From Puia dinghuensis (lineage in GTDB: Bacteria; Bacteroidota; Bacteroidia; Chitinophagales; Chitinophagaceae), in assembly GCF_014642875.1 (NCBI RefSeq), contig NZ_BMJC01000001.1, positions 1,925,535 through 1,989,534 on the forward strand: a stretch of 64,000 nucleotides of DNA, given 5' to 3'. Made by a program: the position numbers and the translations under genes. This document shows positions 26,595 through 34,642 of the stretch, in pieces (within the stretch, counting starts at the first letter, position 1; each line of letters begins with the position of its first letter). Below the pieces are notes generated by a model. That model saw only the letters and a list, made by a program, of their open reading frames with translations. It was not told the origin of the DNA and ran no database searches.

Positions 26595-27599
26595 TCAGGG
26601 TCCCGTCTCCACATTCCTCAACTTTTGAAACTCTCCCAATAATTCCGGGAATGACTCATCCACTCCACAAAGCATTAGGCAATGCTCCTTACACACTCCC
26701 ACCATTGTCAGCCCCAACCAGAGTTTGTTACCCATCTCGGCGTCAACTTTCCCTTGCTCTCGCATATTTCGCCATTGTACACCAGCATAAGCTCCGCCAT
26801 GCACAAAAGGAAAAGTGCGGCCATACTCAGGTAGCATCCAAGCCATCGTCCTAGCCAACTCAACCAACCCACGATCCTCGAAACTCTTTGTTAAGTATTC
26901 CACCATATGAGCCTCCCTAAACTGCCCCGCACCAGCCGAAAGCTCCTTTTGATTCCCTTTGTCGAAACCCTCCATGATGGGAAACTTCTTCACCAAATAA
27001 TCCAAAAACTCCGAATCATTCTCCACTCGGTTCAGTAGATCCTCCATCTTCATTTCTTTGAGATGTTCCATCAGAAACTCTGAGATGAATAAGTGTTTCT
27101 TATAAGCCTCCGCGGTTGCGTCACTGCCATCCCGGCCCGTCTTATCCGTTATATAAAGAATAAGCACATAATGATCCAGTAAGGCTCTATAAAGTATAGA
27201 TAGACTATACAAATTTGGCCAACCCGCCAAGTCTACCATGCCCTGATATACATCGTCTAACCGCTCCACCAGATGATCCAACACCTCCTTTGCTGCGGGA
27301 AACGGCACTTGCTGACCTTCACGCTCGAACTGCCCCAGGACCTCCCGATAAAGTACGTCATGTTGCGTCCACCTTCGCTCATATATAGTACTGTCCATAT
27401 TCTCAAAAATACGAAATTCCCGTCCGTTACGCACTCCTCCCTCCAGCCCAATCGCCAGGCGCTCAAAGGCGACATTCTTCGATTTTTCGAGGATCACCTC
27501 CGGCATTCCATTTCCGTTTCCAATCCCATAAATGCTGCTGGCCGCCTCTATCAGCAGGATAACCTCGTCGCCCACATCAAAAAGCGATGTGCTGACCAT
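26595..27599 (-). CDS. DUF5677-like helical protein B
   Basis: A 334-aa helical protein. The region LYSLSILYRALLDHYVLILYITDK (about residues 150-175) and FPFVHGGAYAGVQWRN (near residue 270) correspond to the paired-helix and HG(G) motifs of DUF5677-type proteins. It is larger than its convergent neighbour, with an N-terminal 70-residue strand-rich part. No catalytic function can be assigned. Convergent stops are about 150 bp apart. Confidence 0.55.
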   Translation of the reverse strand: MVSTSLFDVGDEVILLIEAASSIYGIGNGNGMPEVILEKSKNVAFERLAIGLEGGVRNGREFRIFENMDSTIYERRWTQHDVLYREVLGQFEREGQQVPFPAAKEVLDHLVERLDDVYQGMVDLAGWPNLYSLSILYRALLDHYVLILYITDKTGRDGSDATAEAYKKHLFISEFLMEHLKEMKMEDLLNRVENDSEFLDYLVKKFPIMEGFDKGNQKELSAGAGQFREAHMVEYLTKSFEDRGLVELARTMAWMLPEYGRTFPFVHGGAYAGVQWRNMREQGKVDAEMGNKLWLGLTMVGVCKEHCLMLCGVDESFPELLGEFQKLRNVETGP

Positions 27600-27659
27600 C
27601 TTCTTTTTCGCTCATTAAGCAAGGCGACTTTATGAAGCAGCTACCACCTCTGAAATCTC

Positions 27660-27760
27660 CTAATTTGTAGAACACATTGTACAACTCTTGTCATTTAAGT
27701 TCTATACTTTTACTCAATGGTAAAGGTTCACGAGGTTAACAAAGCTGGCTGTTAATGTCC
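27660..27760 (+). repeat. Relic of the ORF found at 52482
   Basis: About 85 bp here match 52509-52595 closely: both read ATTTGTAGAACACATTGTAC, then TTTAAGTTCTATACTTTT, then GGTTCACGAGG. At 52.5 kb this text lies in an open frame (EFVEHIVQEMSFKFYTF); here the frame is broken by stops. Both copies are followed by the RNA-like module, so a composite unit was duplicated and this copy decayed. Confidence 0.7.
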
Positions 27761-27950
27761 CTTGTGAAGATATCAACTTCAGCGAAAAAATTCATTTCCA
27801 GTTTCTCTCTCTGATTAGGGGATGGCATAGTTAATGTCATCAGAAGGTATTTAAGCAGTTAAATTGTTTTATTTGTCTTCAGTAATGGCTTGCAATTATT
27901 CAACGTCAACATAAAATTAAGTGTTAAGGAGCTTACAGCTATTGACCTAA

Positions 27951-28070
27951 CAGTTAAAGTTTGGTTGGAACAAAAGGACACAGTTCTTGAGAGTGCCCTG
28001 TTTCTACAGAGGGACTCAAAAGGATAAGGTTTAAAGAAGCCGCTTTATGTCTATAGGGGGGCTTTTTTGT
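27951..28070 (+). ncRNA. RNA-like module, isolated copy A
   Basis: This copy shares the order GTTAAAGTTTGGTTGGAACA, GGACACAGTTCTTGAGAG, a TTCT-loop hairpin, ACTC-AAAGGATAAGGTTTAAA, and a terminator hairpin with T-run (AGCC..TATGTCTATA..GGCTTTTTT). Compared with the copies at 52.9-53.2 kb, paired positions change together: CCGT/ACGG becomes CTGT/ACAG. That supports a transcribed, folded RNA. It ends 74 bp before the HA-domain gene at 28144. Confidence 0.6.
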
Positions 28071-28143
28071 ATCGGATTACTATTTAATCAACAACTGACT
28101 AGCACAATCGAATGAACTATATATTTTCGTTTAACTTTTAACC

Positions 28144-28959
28144 ATGAGATCCAATACACCATGGCTAATTAGATTCTACGAATTGAAAGCCTTTATTGAC
28201 ATCCATAACAGGCCACCACGTGAAGAAGAGAATATCCACCTGTATCGATGGGCATGCATGCAAAGACATAGGTACAACAAAGGGAAATTAAGTGCCACAA
28301 AAATTTTGATTACTGGCCCGCTGAAGATTCTTGAAAAGAAATCGAACATGGAATCCAATTCGCCGTGGTTTATTAGATTCCACGAGTTGAAAGTCTTTTT
28401 TGCCATCCATAACAGGCCACCATGTGAAAAAGAGAATATCGTCCTGTATCGATGGACATGCGCGCAAAGATATTTGTACAACAAAGGGAAATTAAGCGCC
28501 ACGAAAAGTTCGTTTCTTGCTCCGCGAAAGATTCTTGAAAAGAGAGCCAAAAAGCCTGAAATAAATTTGGCAGGGGCTGTCAATCGGCTTAAGCAAGGCT
28601 TTTCAGGTAATCGCTTACAAGCTATAAATTGTAAAAAGAGCGCGGATTTTGTTCTTCTTAGGCGATTATACCGGTCAGGGAAGTTGCCGTCAGAACTAGT
28701 CAGTGAATTAAAGGTAGCAAAGGTGCCCTTGATAGCTACCTGGGTGCTGTATGGCGAAAATGAAACCCGGCCCTGGAACATAATATTTGATGAATGTGCG
28801 TTGTGGGCAAGGCAAAACGGCTTTTTACCTACTTATCGAAGAACTAAGAATCTCTACTGTTGGCTCAATGAGCAGAAAATGAAAATGAGCAAGGGAAATT
28901 TAGGATTAGTCGAGTCAAAGAAAATATCATCTCTTCTAATAAGATTTAGCCGAAAATAA
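28144..28959 (+). CDS. Protein with three helicase-associated (HA) domain repeats
   Basis: The 271-aa protein carries three related units (about residues 1-65, 68-133 and 205-268), each of the form W-x-F-x-E-L-x-x-F-x-x-x-H-N-x-P-P, then LYRWxCxQRxxYxKGKLS. This is the helicase-associated domain that binds nucleic acid at the C-terminus of some Bacteroidota and phage helicases. Here no helicase core is present, so it is a stand-alone binder. The first two repeats are nearly identical also in DNA, indicating recent tandem duplication. An RNA-like module ends just upstream. Confidence 0.75.
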   Translation: MRSNTPWLIRFYELKAFIDIHNRPPREEENIHLYRWACMQRHRYNKGKLSATKILITGPLKILEKKSNMESNSPWFIRFHELKVFFAIHNRPPCEKENIVLYRWTCAQRYLYNKGKLSATKSSFLAPRKILEKRAKKPEINLAGAVNRLKQGFSGNRLQAINCKKSADFVLLRRLYRSGKLPSELVSELKVAKVPLIATWVLYGENETRPWNIIFDECALWARQNGFLPTYRRTKNLYCWLNEQKMKMSKGNLGLVESKKISSLLIRFSRK

Positions 28960-28992
28960 TTGATGTGAGTTCGTTGTAATAAATATTTTGTT

Positions 28993-29208
28993 ATGGATGA
29001 GTTCAATTACGTTATAGCCCAACCTTGGGGTGAAGAAAGCCAGACGTTGAAAGTGTACACTTACGGCACAACTGTTTTTTATGGGTCATTGGATCAAGCA
29101 ACAGCGCTACGGGATTTGATTCGGGAGAATACAGGCGATGACAAATGGGGGATTCACAAGGTTTCACTCGAAGTTCTTTCTTCGGAATTCATAACTGATG
29201 CTAGGTGA
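28993..29208 (+). CDS. Small hypothetical protein
   Basis: A 71-aa acidic protein starting 33 bp after the HA-domain gene. It looks like one alpha/beta unit (TLKVYTYGTTVFYGSLDQATALRDLIREN, then WGIHKVSLEVL). I recognise no family. Close spacing suggests co-transcription with the HA-domain protein. Confidence 0.5.
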   Translation: MDEFNYVIAQPWGEESQTLKVYTYGTTVFYGSLDQATALRDLIRENTGDDKWGIHKVSLEVLSSEFITDAR

Positions 29209-29518
29209 TTTAAAATGAAGCTTTGTCGCTTAGCAAGTTATTTGTCCGGACCCACGCGCGCCGCGTTTTCGTTAGGAACGTTGGGATTTCTTCGGAGAGG
29301 CCCTGATCAAGGTTCCCAGTCTGGACGGCCCCTTGCTCCATCACCTGTCGCAGGTAGGTAACGATTGACCTGGCGAAGGATGCAATAGGATTAAATTATC
29401 TTTGATAGGCCCCTGGTAATTGATAAAGCGGGCTCAGCCCGTCAAAGCGTCTTTCCCGTAGCTCTCATCAGGATCGCATCCGCTTATCGTTGTTCCCAGG
29501 TATGCTTATGCCTTCTTT
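29209..29518. other. Intergenic region without clear features
   Basis: GC-richer than its surroundings, with no open frame having a plausible start and no strong terminator hairpin. Confidence 0.4.
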
Positions 29519-29980
29519 TTAAGAGAGCGGCGGAGCGTCCTCAGCCAATGGACCATCGTCCTTCAACGGGATGATCCTAAATGACCGTTCGGTATTGTAG
29601 GTGTTTTTAAGCGTATAATTTTGATCGTCAATCTCCGGTTTTTCAAAGAAAAGATCGACAATTTCACAGTTCTCACACGCTTGGAGGAAATACGCCTCTA
29701 AAACTGGCCCGATGCCCGGAACATTCTGCAGAATATTCTCAGGCGAATAATAGTTGATTCGGGCAGTTTTCCCAAACGGAAGTTCGGTTAGAAACGTGAT
29801 TTGAGCGAAGGCAGTTATCTTGTTCTCCTTCTCGATGACAGCTACTGAATATTTCTCAGGATCAGCGAAAATTCTTTGCATCTTGTCATTGATTCTTTTG
29901 TCGACGCTCTCATACCCGAGTAGCTGGATCACTTTTTGTATCGCAGGAATATCTTGTACACCGGCAAGTCTTATCGTCAT
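29519..29980 (-). CDS. GNAT-like protein, atypical acetyl-CoA motif
   Basis: The 153-aa protein begins like a GNAT (MTIRLAGVQDIPAIQKVIQLLGY; then SVAVIEKENKITAFAQITFLT). Motif A, normally RGxGxG, is represented only by ILQNVPGIGPVLEAYFLQAC, keeping GIG but not the basic lead. The C-terminus is acidic and diverges. The N-terminal half resembles the domains of the tandem GNAT at 45581-46654. It may be a divergent or non-catalytic relative. Confidence 0.6.
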   Translation of the reverse strand: MTIRLAGVQDIPAIQKVIQLLGYESVDKRINDKMQRIFADPEKYSVAVIEKENKITAFAQITFLTELPFGKTARINYYSPENILQNVPGIGPVLEAYFLQACENCEIVDLFFEKPEIDDQNYTLKNTYNTERSFRIIPLKDDGPLAEDAPPLS

Positions 29981-30041
29981 AGAATTAAAAGGTTTATTTT
30001 TTTAAAAGGGAATTATCGTTTTATTGGCATTCCGACAATAT

Positions 30042-30203
30042 TTATAGGTAGTCGTTGAAACATCTAGTGAAGAGATACATTCCATATCCTGGTATAAGAC
30101 GTTTCCAACCCCAGGGCTGTCCGGTTCGGAGGTCCGCTATCATGCCCAGGGTTGAGTCTATCACAATGAAGATCATTAATGTAAATAATATTCTCTCCCT
30201 CAT
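30042..30203 (-). CDS. Small one-TM protein (53 aa)
   Basis: Translating the reverse strand from the ATG at 30203 gives MRERILFTLMIFIVIDSTLG as the start: a basic end followed by a membrane segment. GQPWGWKRLIPGYGMY follows, and the stop is at 30042. The composition is protein-like and the frame has a normal ATG. It is too short to assign. It lies 60 bp upstream of the GNAT-like gene on the same strand. Confidence 0.45.
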   Translation of the reverse strand: MRERILFTLMIFIVIDSTLGMIADLRTGQPWGWKRLIPGYGMYLFTRCFNDYL

Positions 30204-30987
30204 AATTGCCTAAAATTAAATCAATTTTGCATATTATCAAATATCCGATGATTCCGTTTTAAAAAGCTAGCCTTAGAGAAAAACGTGAATGTGAAAACCA
30301 AAAAGTAAAGACGCTTTGATGCTCCACGATAGCCGGACAAATGTAACGTATTGAGCAGTCATCCGAAGAACCGCAGAAAATCCTCCCTCCGGCCATAACT
30401 GTTCTACCCTGGCCATTATTCCCTCCTAATAGTCAAATAACCTAAGATTCTTTCACAATAGCATCTCCATACTGAGATCTCGCCTTCCCACCGTCCGATC
30501 TTTGCCTTTGAAAAACACTCAATAACTGCATACACCTCCAGCCCATCCCTTCTCTTCACCCCAAATCCAGCGCCTCGCCCCAGGCGCGTCCCGCCGGGAG
30601 CCCGTAAAGGGCTCCCTTTTTTATGCACCCCAGATCGAGACGTTATTCCCCTTTTGCCTGCCATCCCGGTTCACAAAGCCGAACACAACCCCAAAAAATC
30701 TTCCCCCCCACCCCCTCCATATTGAAAAACCGTTTCCGCCGCGTCCGACATTTGCCTTGAAGAAAATGTCGTCTCCATGCCGAACTAAGCAAGATCCGCT
30801 GGCCACAGCATACTATAGTGACCAAGATGGTATTCGATACAGACAGTCCCCAACACACGCAAGCACATCGAGACCACTAAAATTTAACATGGGCGGCAAT
30901 CCGTATCCATCCCCTCAATTTAGGCAAAACCCTGGAAGAGGCAGGAAACGGTAACCCGCCCGCCATTAAACTATCAACTTTCAATAA
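30204..30987. other. Intergenic region before the mobilisation module
   Basis: About 780 bp with several long reverse-strand frames of unnatural composition (Trp/Arg/Gly-rich), which I consider shadows of GC-rich non-coding DNA. It contains the terminator at 30596-30622. Confidence 0.45.
30596..30622 (+). terminator. Rho-independent terminator
   Basis: GGGAGCCC, loop GTAAA, GGGCTCCC, followed by six T. The stem is perfect and the orientation is rightward, although no rightward gene ends nearby. It may belong to a lost gene or a small transcript. Confidence 0.7.
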
Positions 30988-31193
30988 ATGATTGATCAAA
31001 CGGTTTTCAACAGGCGAATGCCACCGACCATCCAGGATGTCAAAACCTATTTCGTTCAGAAAGGGATCTCTGAACCAGAAGCTGAGGGATTCTTTTTCAT
31101 GAAAAACGACAATGGGCTACAGGTGAGGGGCGCTCTTTACAAGAATGGAAGCGCGCAGCCCGGCGATGGATCGGCGCTCTAATCCAAAATTGA
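30988..31193 (+). pseudogene. Frameshifted small mobilisation-module protein
   Basis: The frame starting at 30988 (or ATG 31018) reads TIQDVKTYFVQKGISEPEAEGFFF, then continues as a non-coding-looking tail. In the next frame from 31113 the text is WATGEGRSLQEWKRAARRWI and stops at 31193. Together these give the usual small element protein ending in a gW....g..i..WkxAaRxWI motif. One base must be lost or gained near 31105-31113. A sequencing error is possible, but other lesions lie nearby. Confidence 0.7.
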
Positions 31194-31248
31194 CCATCGA
31201 AATTTGACCGATTAACCGGTTGACAAAACTCAAAAAACATTTATTAAT

Positions 31249-31674
31249 ATGAAATCACAGCATGAACGCCAATCCGAAGAGCAAGGCACCCAGTCCAGCT
31301 TTATAGACAGTGAACCCCTCCTTTTCAATCCTGCTCTTGCTGAAGAATTCTACGATCTTGGTTTTGACCCGAAAAGCTTCAGTCTTACCCATACCGGCTC
31401 GGCCGGCCCCTTTTCGGTTCATACCCATCGCGACCCTTTTGGCGAGCCCCAGGACCCTTTTTCCTCCCTTGAATTCTGATTTCTCATCGCACACAAAGAC
31501 AGGAATGGTGAAATAGTCTTTGAAGGGGAGCCATACACCACTGACCGCCGCATAATCGCCATTCAGGCGGCCGTTGTCCATGCCATGGACAATACCGAAA
31601 CTGGTCCCAGGTTTGTCTTCGAAAGGACTTACACCCTCGGCTTCGGATTTTTGACACACAAACAAGCATGTTGA
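31249..31674 (+). pseudogene. Hypothetical protein split by an in-frame TGA
   Basis: From ATG 31249 the frame gives 76 residues, stops with TGA at 31477-31479, and continues in the same frame for 64 more codons (FLIAHKDRNGEIVFEGEPYT; IIAIQAAVVHAMDNTETGP) to TGA at 31672. The downstream part looks fully coding and has no good start of its own, so one gene of about 141 codons with a nonsense mutation is the simplest reading. The end overlaps the next ATG by 7 nt. No family is recognised. Confidence 0.65.
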
Positions 31675-31852
31675 AAGACATCCTTCAAGCCGAACGGTCC
31701 TACTTGCAGCAGATTCGGAATATTCAGAAATTCATTCAGGCTTCAAAAACTCTGTCGTAATCATTTATCAGCACTTCGACCTTCGCAAACGAGAGTTCTC
31801 CGAATTTATTAAATCCAAAATAGAAAGCTCGCATCATGTACTACATCTGTAA
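31668..31852 (+). pseudogene. Small frameshifted protein
   Basis: The frame from ATG 31668 gives MLKDILQAERSYLQQIRNIQ and stops at about 31760. In the adjacent frame the text FKNSVVIIYQHFDLRKREFSEFIKSKIESS continues to TAA at 31852, overlapping the next gene. A 1-nt shift near the A-run at about 31743-31748 would join them into a helical protein of about 61 aa. Either decay or a homopolymer sequencing error could explain it. Confidence 0.6.
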
Positions 31853-32273
31853 ATTTCGAATGGCATGGTCCATCTTCGACGATTCTGGCCATTCTGACCA
31901 AACGCTTGAATCCGACGACATCGACCGAGTCAAGAAATATTTTGGTGCTCTCCTTGAAGACACGAAGATCCTTACCGGCCTGCAAATAATTGCACTCCCG
32001 CCGAATAAACGGCCTAAAGCTCTCCATGCGCAAGAATTCCTTATATCGAAACTTTTCAGCAAGTGGGTAATCTTCGATGGCAACACTCAAACTGACCGAT
32101 GGCTCGATGCTATTGAAATAGCCTGGATAAAGAAGCTCATCCCCGACCTTATCAACGCAACAGGATATAACCTTGATCTCTTAGCTACCCCCGTCCAGGC
32201 AAATAAGTTGCTCCAGCTCTCTCTTGAAGAAAAAGCTTCCGAGCCTGGTAAAACTATCAATAAACCTACCTAA
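31836..32273 (+). CDS. Hypothetical protein of the mobilisation module
   Basis: The 145-aa soluble protein begins MYYICKFRMAWSIFDDSG; the ATG lies inside the end of the preceding broken gene, suggesting coupling. The order of short helices and strands (TLESDDIDRVKKYFGALLE; WVIFDGNTQTDRWLDAIEIAWIKKLIPDLI) is protein-like. I recognise no family. It belongs to the rightward set leading to the relaxase. Confidence 0.6.
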   Translation: MYYICKFRMAWSIFDDSGHSDQTLESDDIDRVKKYFGALLEDTKILTGLQIIALPPNKRPKALHAQEFLISKLFSKWVIFDGNTQTDRWLDAIEIAWIKKLIPDLINATGYNLDLLATPVQANKLLQLSLEEKASEPGKTINKPT

Positions 32274-32339
32274 GCCTAACTCCGCCTCGGGTAATCGCAT
32301 CTTATAAGATAACTGTGTCATACCTCAAAACTGTACGCC

Positions 32340-32786
32340 ATGTCTACCTATAACGAATATCTTCATAGCAACTTCAAACAGCTAGGATTCCCGAACTATA
32401 TCAAAATGCTCGATAGCGAAATCCGCCTTAAAGATATGAGCTTTCTGTTCACTCAGGAAAATCTCCAGCAGGCCCCGTTCTTTGGAAGGTATAACACCAA
32501 ACTCTGCTTTGCCATCATCCATCCCACCGATGAAAGCGGCAAGAGACCCTATATCGGTCTCATCCAGTCCAGCCTACTCGACGCCGCGCCCGAGGATCAA
32601 CAGAAGGCGCTCATTCATAACCAGGTTTACTACACACCGGTGCCCAACCGCCAAGCTATCATAAAAGATACTATTCAATTTCTTGAAGACCATCTCCGCC
32701 GCAAACTTTCATCCCTCAATCGCATAGCTCTCGGCAATCCAGTTCATGAGCTGCAGCTACTTTCCTCCAATGTTAGAAAACGATGA
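32340..32786 (+). CDS. Hypothetical protein of the mobilisation module
   Basis: A 148-aa protein. FGRYNTKLCFAIIHPTDESGKRPYIGLIQSSLL is a likely beta-hairpin region and the C-terminus is helical and basic (DTIQFLEDHLRRKLSSLNRIA). No membrane segment. It lies 66 bp after the previous gene and immediately before the oriT-like hairpins. Function unknown. Confidence 0.6.
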   Translation: MSTYNEYLHSNFKQLGFPNYIKMLDSEIRLKDMSFLFTQENLQQAPFFGRYNTKLCFAIIHPTDESGKRPYIGLIQSSLLDAAPEDQQKALIHNQVYYTPVPNRQAIIKDTIQFLEDHLRRKLSSLNRIALGNPVHELQLLSSNVRKR

Positions 32787-32820
32787 CTAGGCCATACTCA
32801 TATTAATATTCTCTTCATTG

Positions 32821-32894
32821 CCGCCCGGTAGGGCGGACGCTACGCGCAGAGCGCAGCAACTCCTTCACGTGGGAGGGCGCGCCTTGTCGCGCCC
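32821..32894. other. oriT-like cluster of GC hairpins
   Basis: Directly upstream of the MobC-like gene are CCGCCC-GGTA-GGGCGG (32821-32836), GCGC-AGA-GCGC around 32844-32854, and GGGCGCG-CCTTGT-CGCGCCC (32875-32894). Origins of transfer in mobilisable elements commonly lie just before mob genes and carry such inverted repeats. The nick site cannot be identified from sequence alone. Confidence 0.5.
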
Positions 32895-32976
32895 GGCAAG
32901 ATGTATTAATGTCGACCAAAATTATTTCCGTTAATCTTAACCGTGCACACAAGGATATTGCCACTCCATAATATAT

Positions 32977-33387
32977 ATGCGCAGAGGAAGAAAGAAAACC
33001 CGTGACGACAAAGCTCTCAAGCACAAACTTACCACCAAAGTTAATGAACAAAACTACCTCAAACTCTGCCACCTCCTGGAACAAAACCCCCAAAACGATA
33101 TGAGCCGGCTCGTTCGCGCCATCCTCAACAACCAACCCGTCCGGGTCTTTACACGAGATCTTACCCTCGACAACCTCATGGAGGAACTTAGTCGGCTTCG
33201 GACCGAAATAAAGCACATAGGTGTCAATATCAACCAGATCACCAGAAAATTCAATATTTACCCCGAGCCGCAGCACAAAGCCTTCTATGCTAAGATGGTC
33301 TTTCAGGAATATACCGCCATCCAGCCCAGGATCGACCGCCTTATTGACATCATCACCCCACTCGCCCAAAAATGGTTGCAAGAATAA
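32977..33387 (+). CDS. MobC-like relaxosome accessory protein
   Basis: A 136-aa basic protein. The N-terminus (MRRGRKKTRDDKALKHKLTTKV) leads into a ribbon-helix-helix-like unit (VNEQNYLKLCHLLEQ, then MSRLVRAIL), and the centre contains LMEELSRLRTEIKHIGVNINQITRKFN, the classic bacterial mobilisation protein (MobC) motif. Such proteins bind oriT and help the relaxase to nick. The stop overlaps the relaxase start by 16 nt, the usual arrangement. Confidence 0.85.
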   Translation: MRRGRKKTRDDKALKHKLTTKVNEQNYLKLCHLLEQNPQNDMSRLVRAILNNQPVRVFTRDLTLDNLMEELSRLRTEIKHIGVNINQITRKFNIYPEPQHKAFYAKMVFQEYTAIQPRIDRLIDIITPLAQKWLQE

Positions 33388-34604
33388 ATATGCGAAAGTC
33401 CATCCAAAAGGCCCTCAATCACAATGAGGCCAAAGTCTGTGCCGGGGTGGGAGAGATTCTCCTCGCTTCCGGTTTTGGCTGCGACATCGCGGACCTCAAC
33501 TTCCACGAAAAACTCCGCCGCTTCGAACTTCTCAATCAGCGGAACGAATGGGTGCAGAAAAATACACTGCATATCTCCCTCAACTTTCCTCCAGGAGAAG
33601 ATCTACCGCCCGAGACATTGCAACGGCTCACATTCGACTATATGGACCGTATTGGCTTCGGGGATCAACCCTTCCTTGTATACCAGCACCACGACGCGAA
33701 ACATCCCCATATCCACATTGTAACAACCTGCATTCAATCTGACGGCACATCCATCGACCTTCATAACATTGGGCAAGAACTTTCTGAACCGGCCAGGGAA
33801 GCCTTGGAAATAGAATATGGTCGTACCCGCGCCCGAGGCCGCGAAAATCATCTCGAGAACACAGAGTCTCCCGATCTGGCAGCCAAAGTCCAAGAAGTGA
33901 CTGGCACCTACAAATTTACTTCTCTCGATGAACTCAACGCCATTTTAGCCCAGTTCGAGATGATCGCGTGGCCCGGCGCCCCGGGGAGTGCCATCCATAG
34001 CAATCGCGGACTCATATACAGCCGGATAGACGCCGATGGCAACCGAATAGGCACCCCAATCAAGTCCAGCGACCTGGTCACCCGCCCGACACTTCCCTGG
34101 CTGGAGAAACGTTTCGTGCTCAACAAAGTGAAAAAACTCACTGCCCGCGATCGCGTAATCCAGAACCTAACCTCTGCTCTTGCCGCTGTCAACGGCAACC
34201 CTATGGCTAACCTTCATCGGCTACAGCAACGTCGACTCAGTTTATACCCCCGTTGGGATCATGCGGGCAATCTCTTGTCTGTCTATGTGATCGACAACCG
34301 CAACAAAATTGTCTTCACCGCAGAAGAACTCAATTTCGAGCCTGCCGCCCTTTAAATTCGAATAGGTCTTTCCACCGGTCCAATTACAGCTTCTGAAGCT
34401 AACGCCCAGAATTTCCCTACTCCACCAATAAAGGCTTCCCGAAAGACGAAACGGTCCCGCGGCTCTCAAACCCCAATACCATCCTCAAGGACCGCCATCG
34501 CCGCCCAGGTCGCCTTTACCCTGCTCTCTAGCCAGCCCGGGCTCCCTGGGCCAGCCGGCGACGAACTTCCCAAAAAGAAAAAGCGCAAGAAAAAATCTCT
34601 CTAA
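33372..34604 (+). pseudogene. MobA/VirD2-like relaxase with an in-frame stop before the tail
   Basis: Relaxases nick oriT and carry the strand into the recipient. From ATG 33372 the protein has the N-terminal catalytic domain with the three-histidine motif HPHIHIV (H111, H113, H115) and ISLNFPPGEDL before it. The first frame ends with TAA at 34353-34355 after 327 residues. The same frame then continues without stops for 82 codons, ending in a basic tail PKKKKRKKKSL typical of the C-terminus of these relaxases (stop 34602). I therefore read a nonsense mutation that removes the tail. The catalytic part itself is intact. Confidence 0.75.
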
Positions 34605-34642
34605 GCTGCATTTCACCCCATTTCCTCACCAACCCACCCCCC

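Noticed and set aside
26531..26854. 107-codon rightward ORF
   Set aside because: Shadow of the DUF5677-like gene on the other strand, with Pro/Ser-rich antisense composition.
30416..30858. Overlapping minus-strand ORFs rich in Gly/Arg/Trp
   Set aside because: Composition is that of non-coding GC-rich DNA and the frames cross a terminator.
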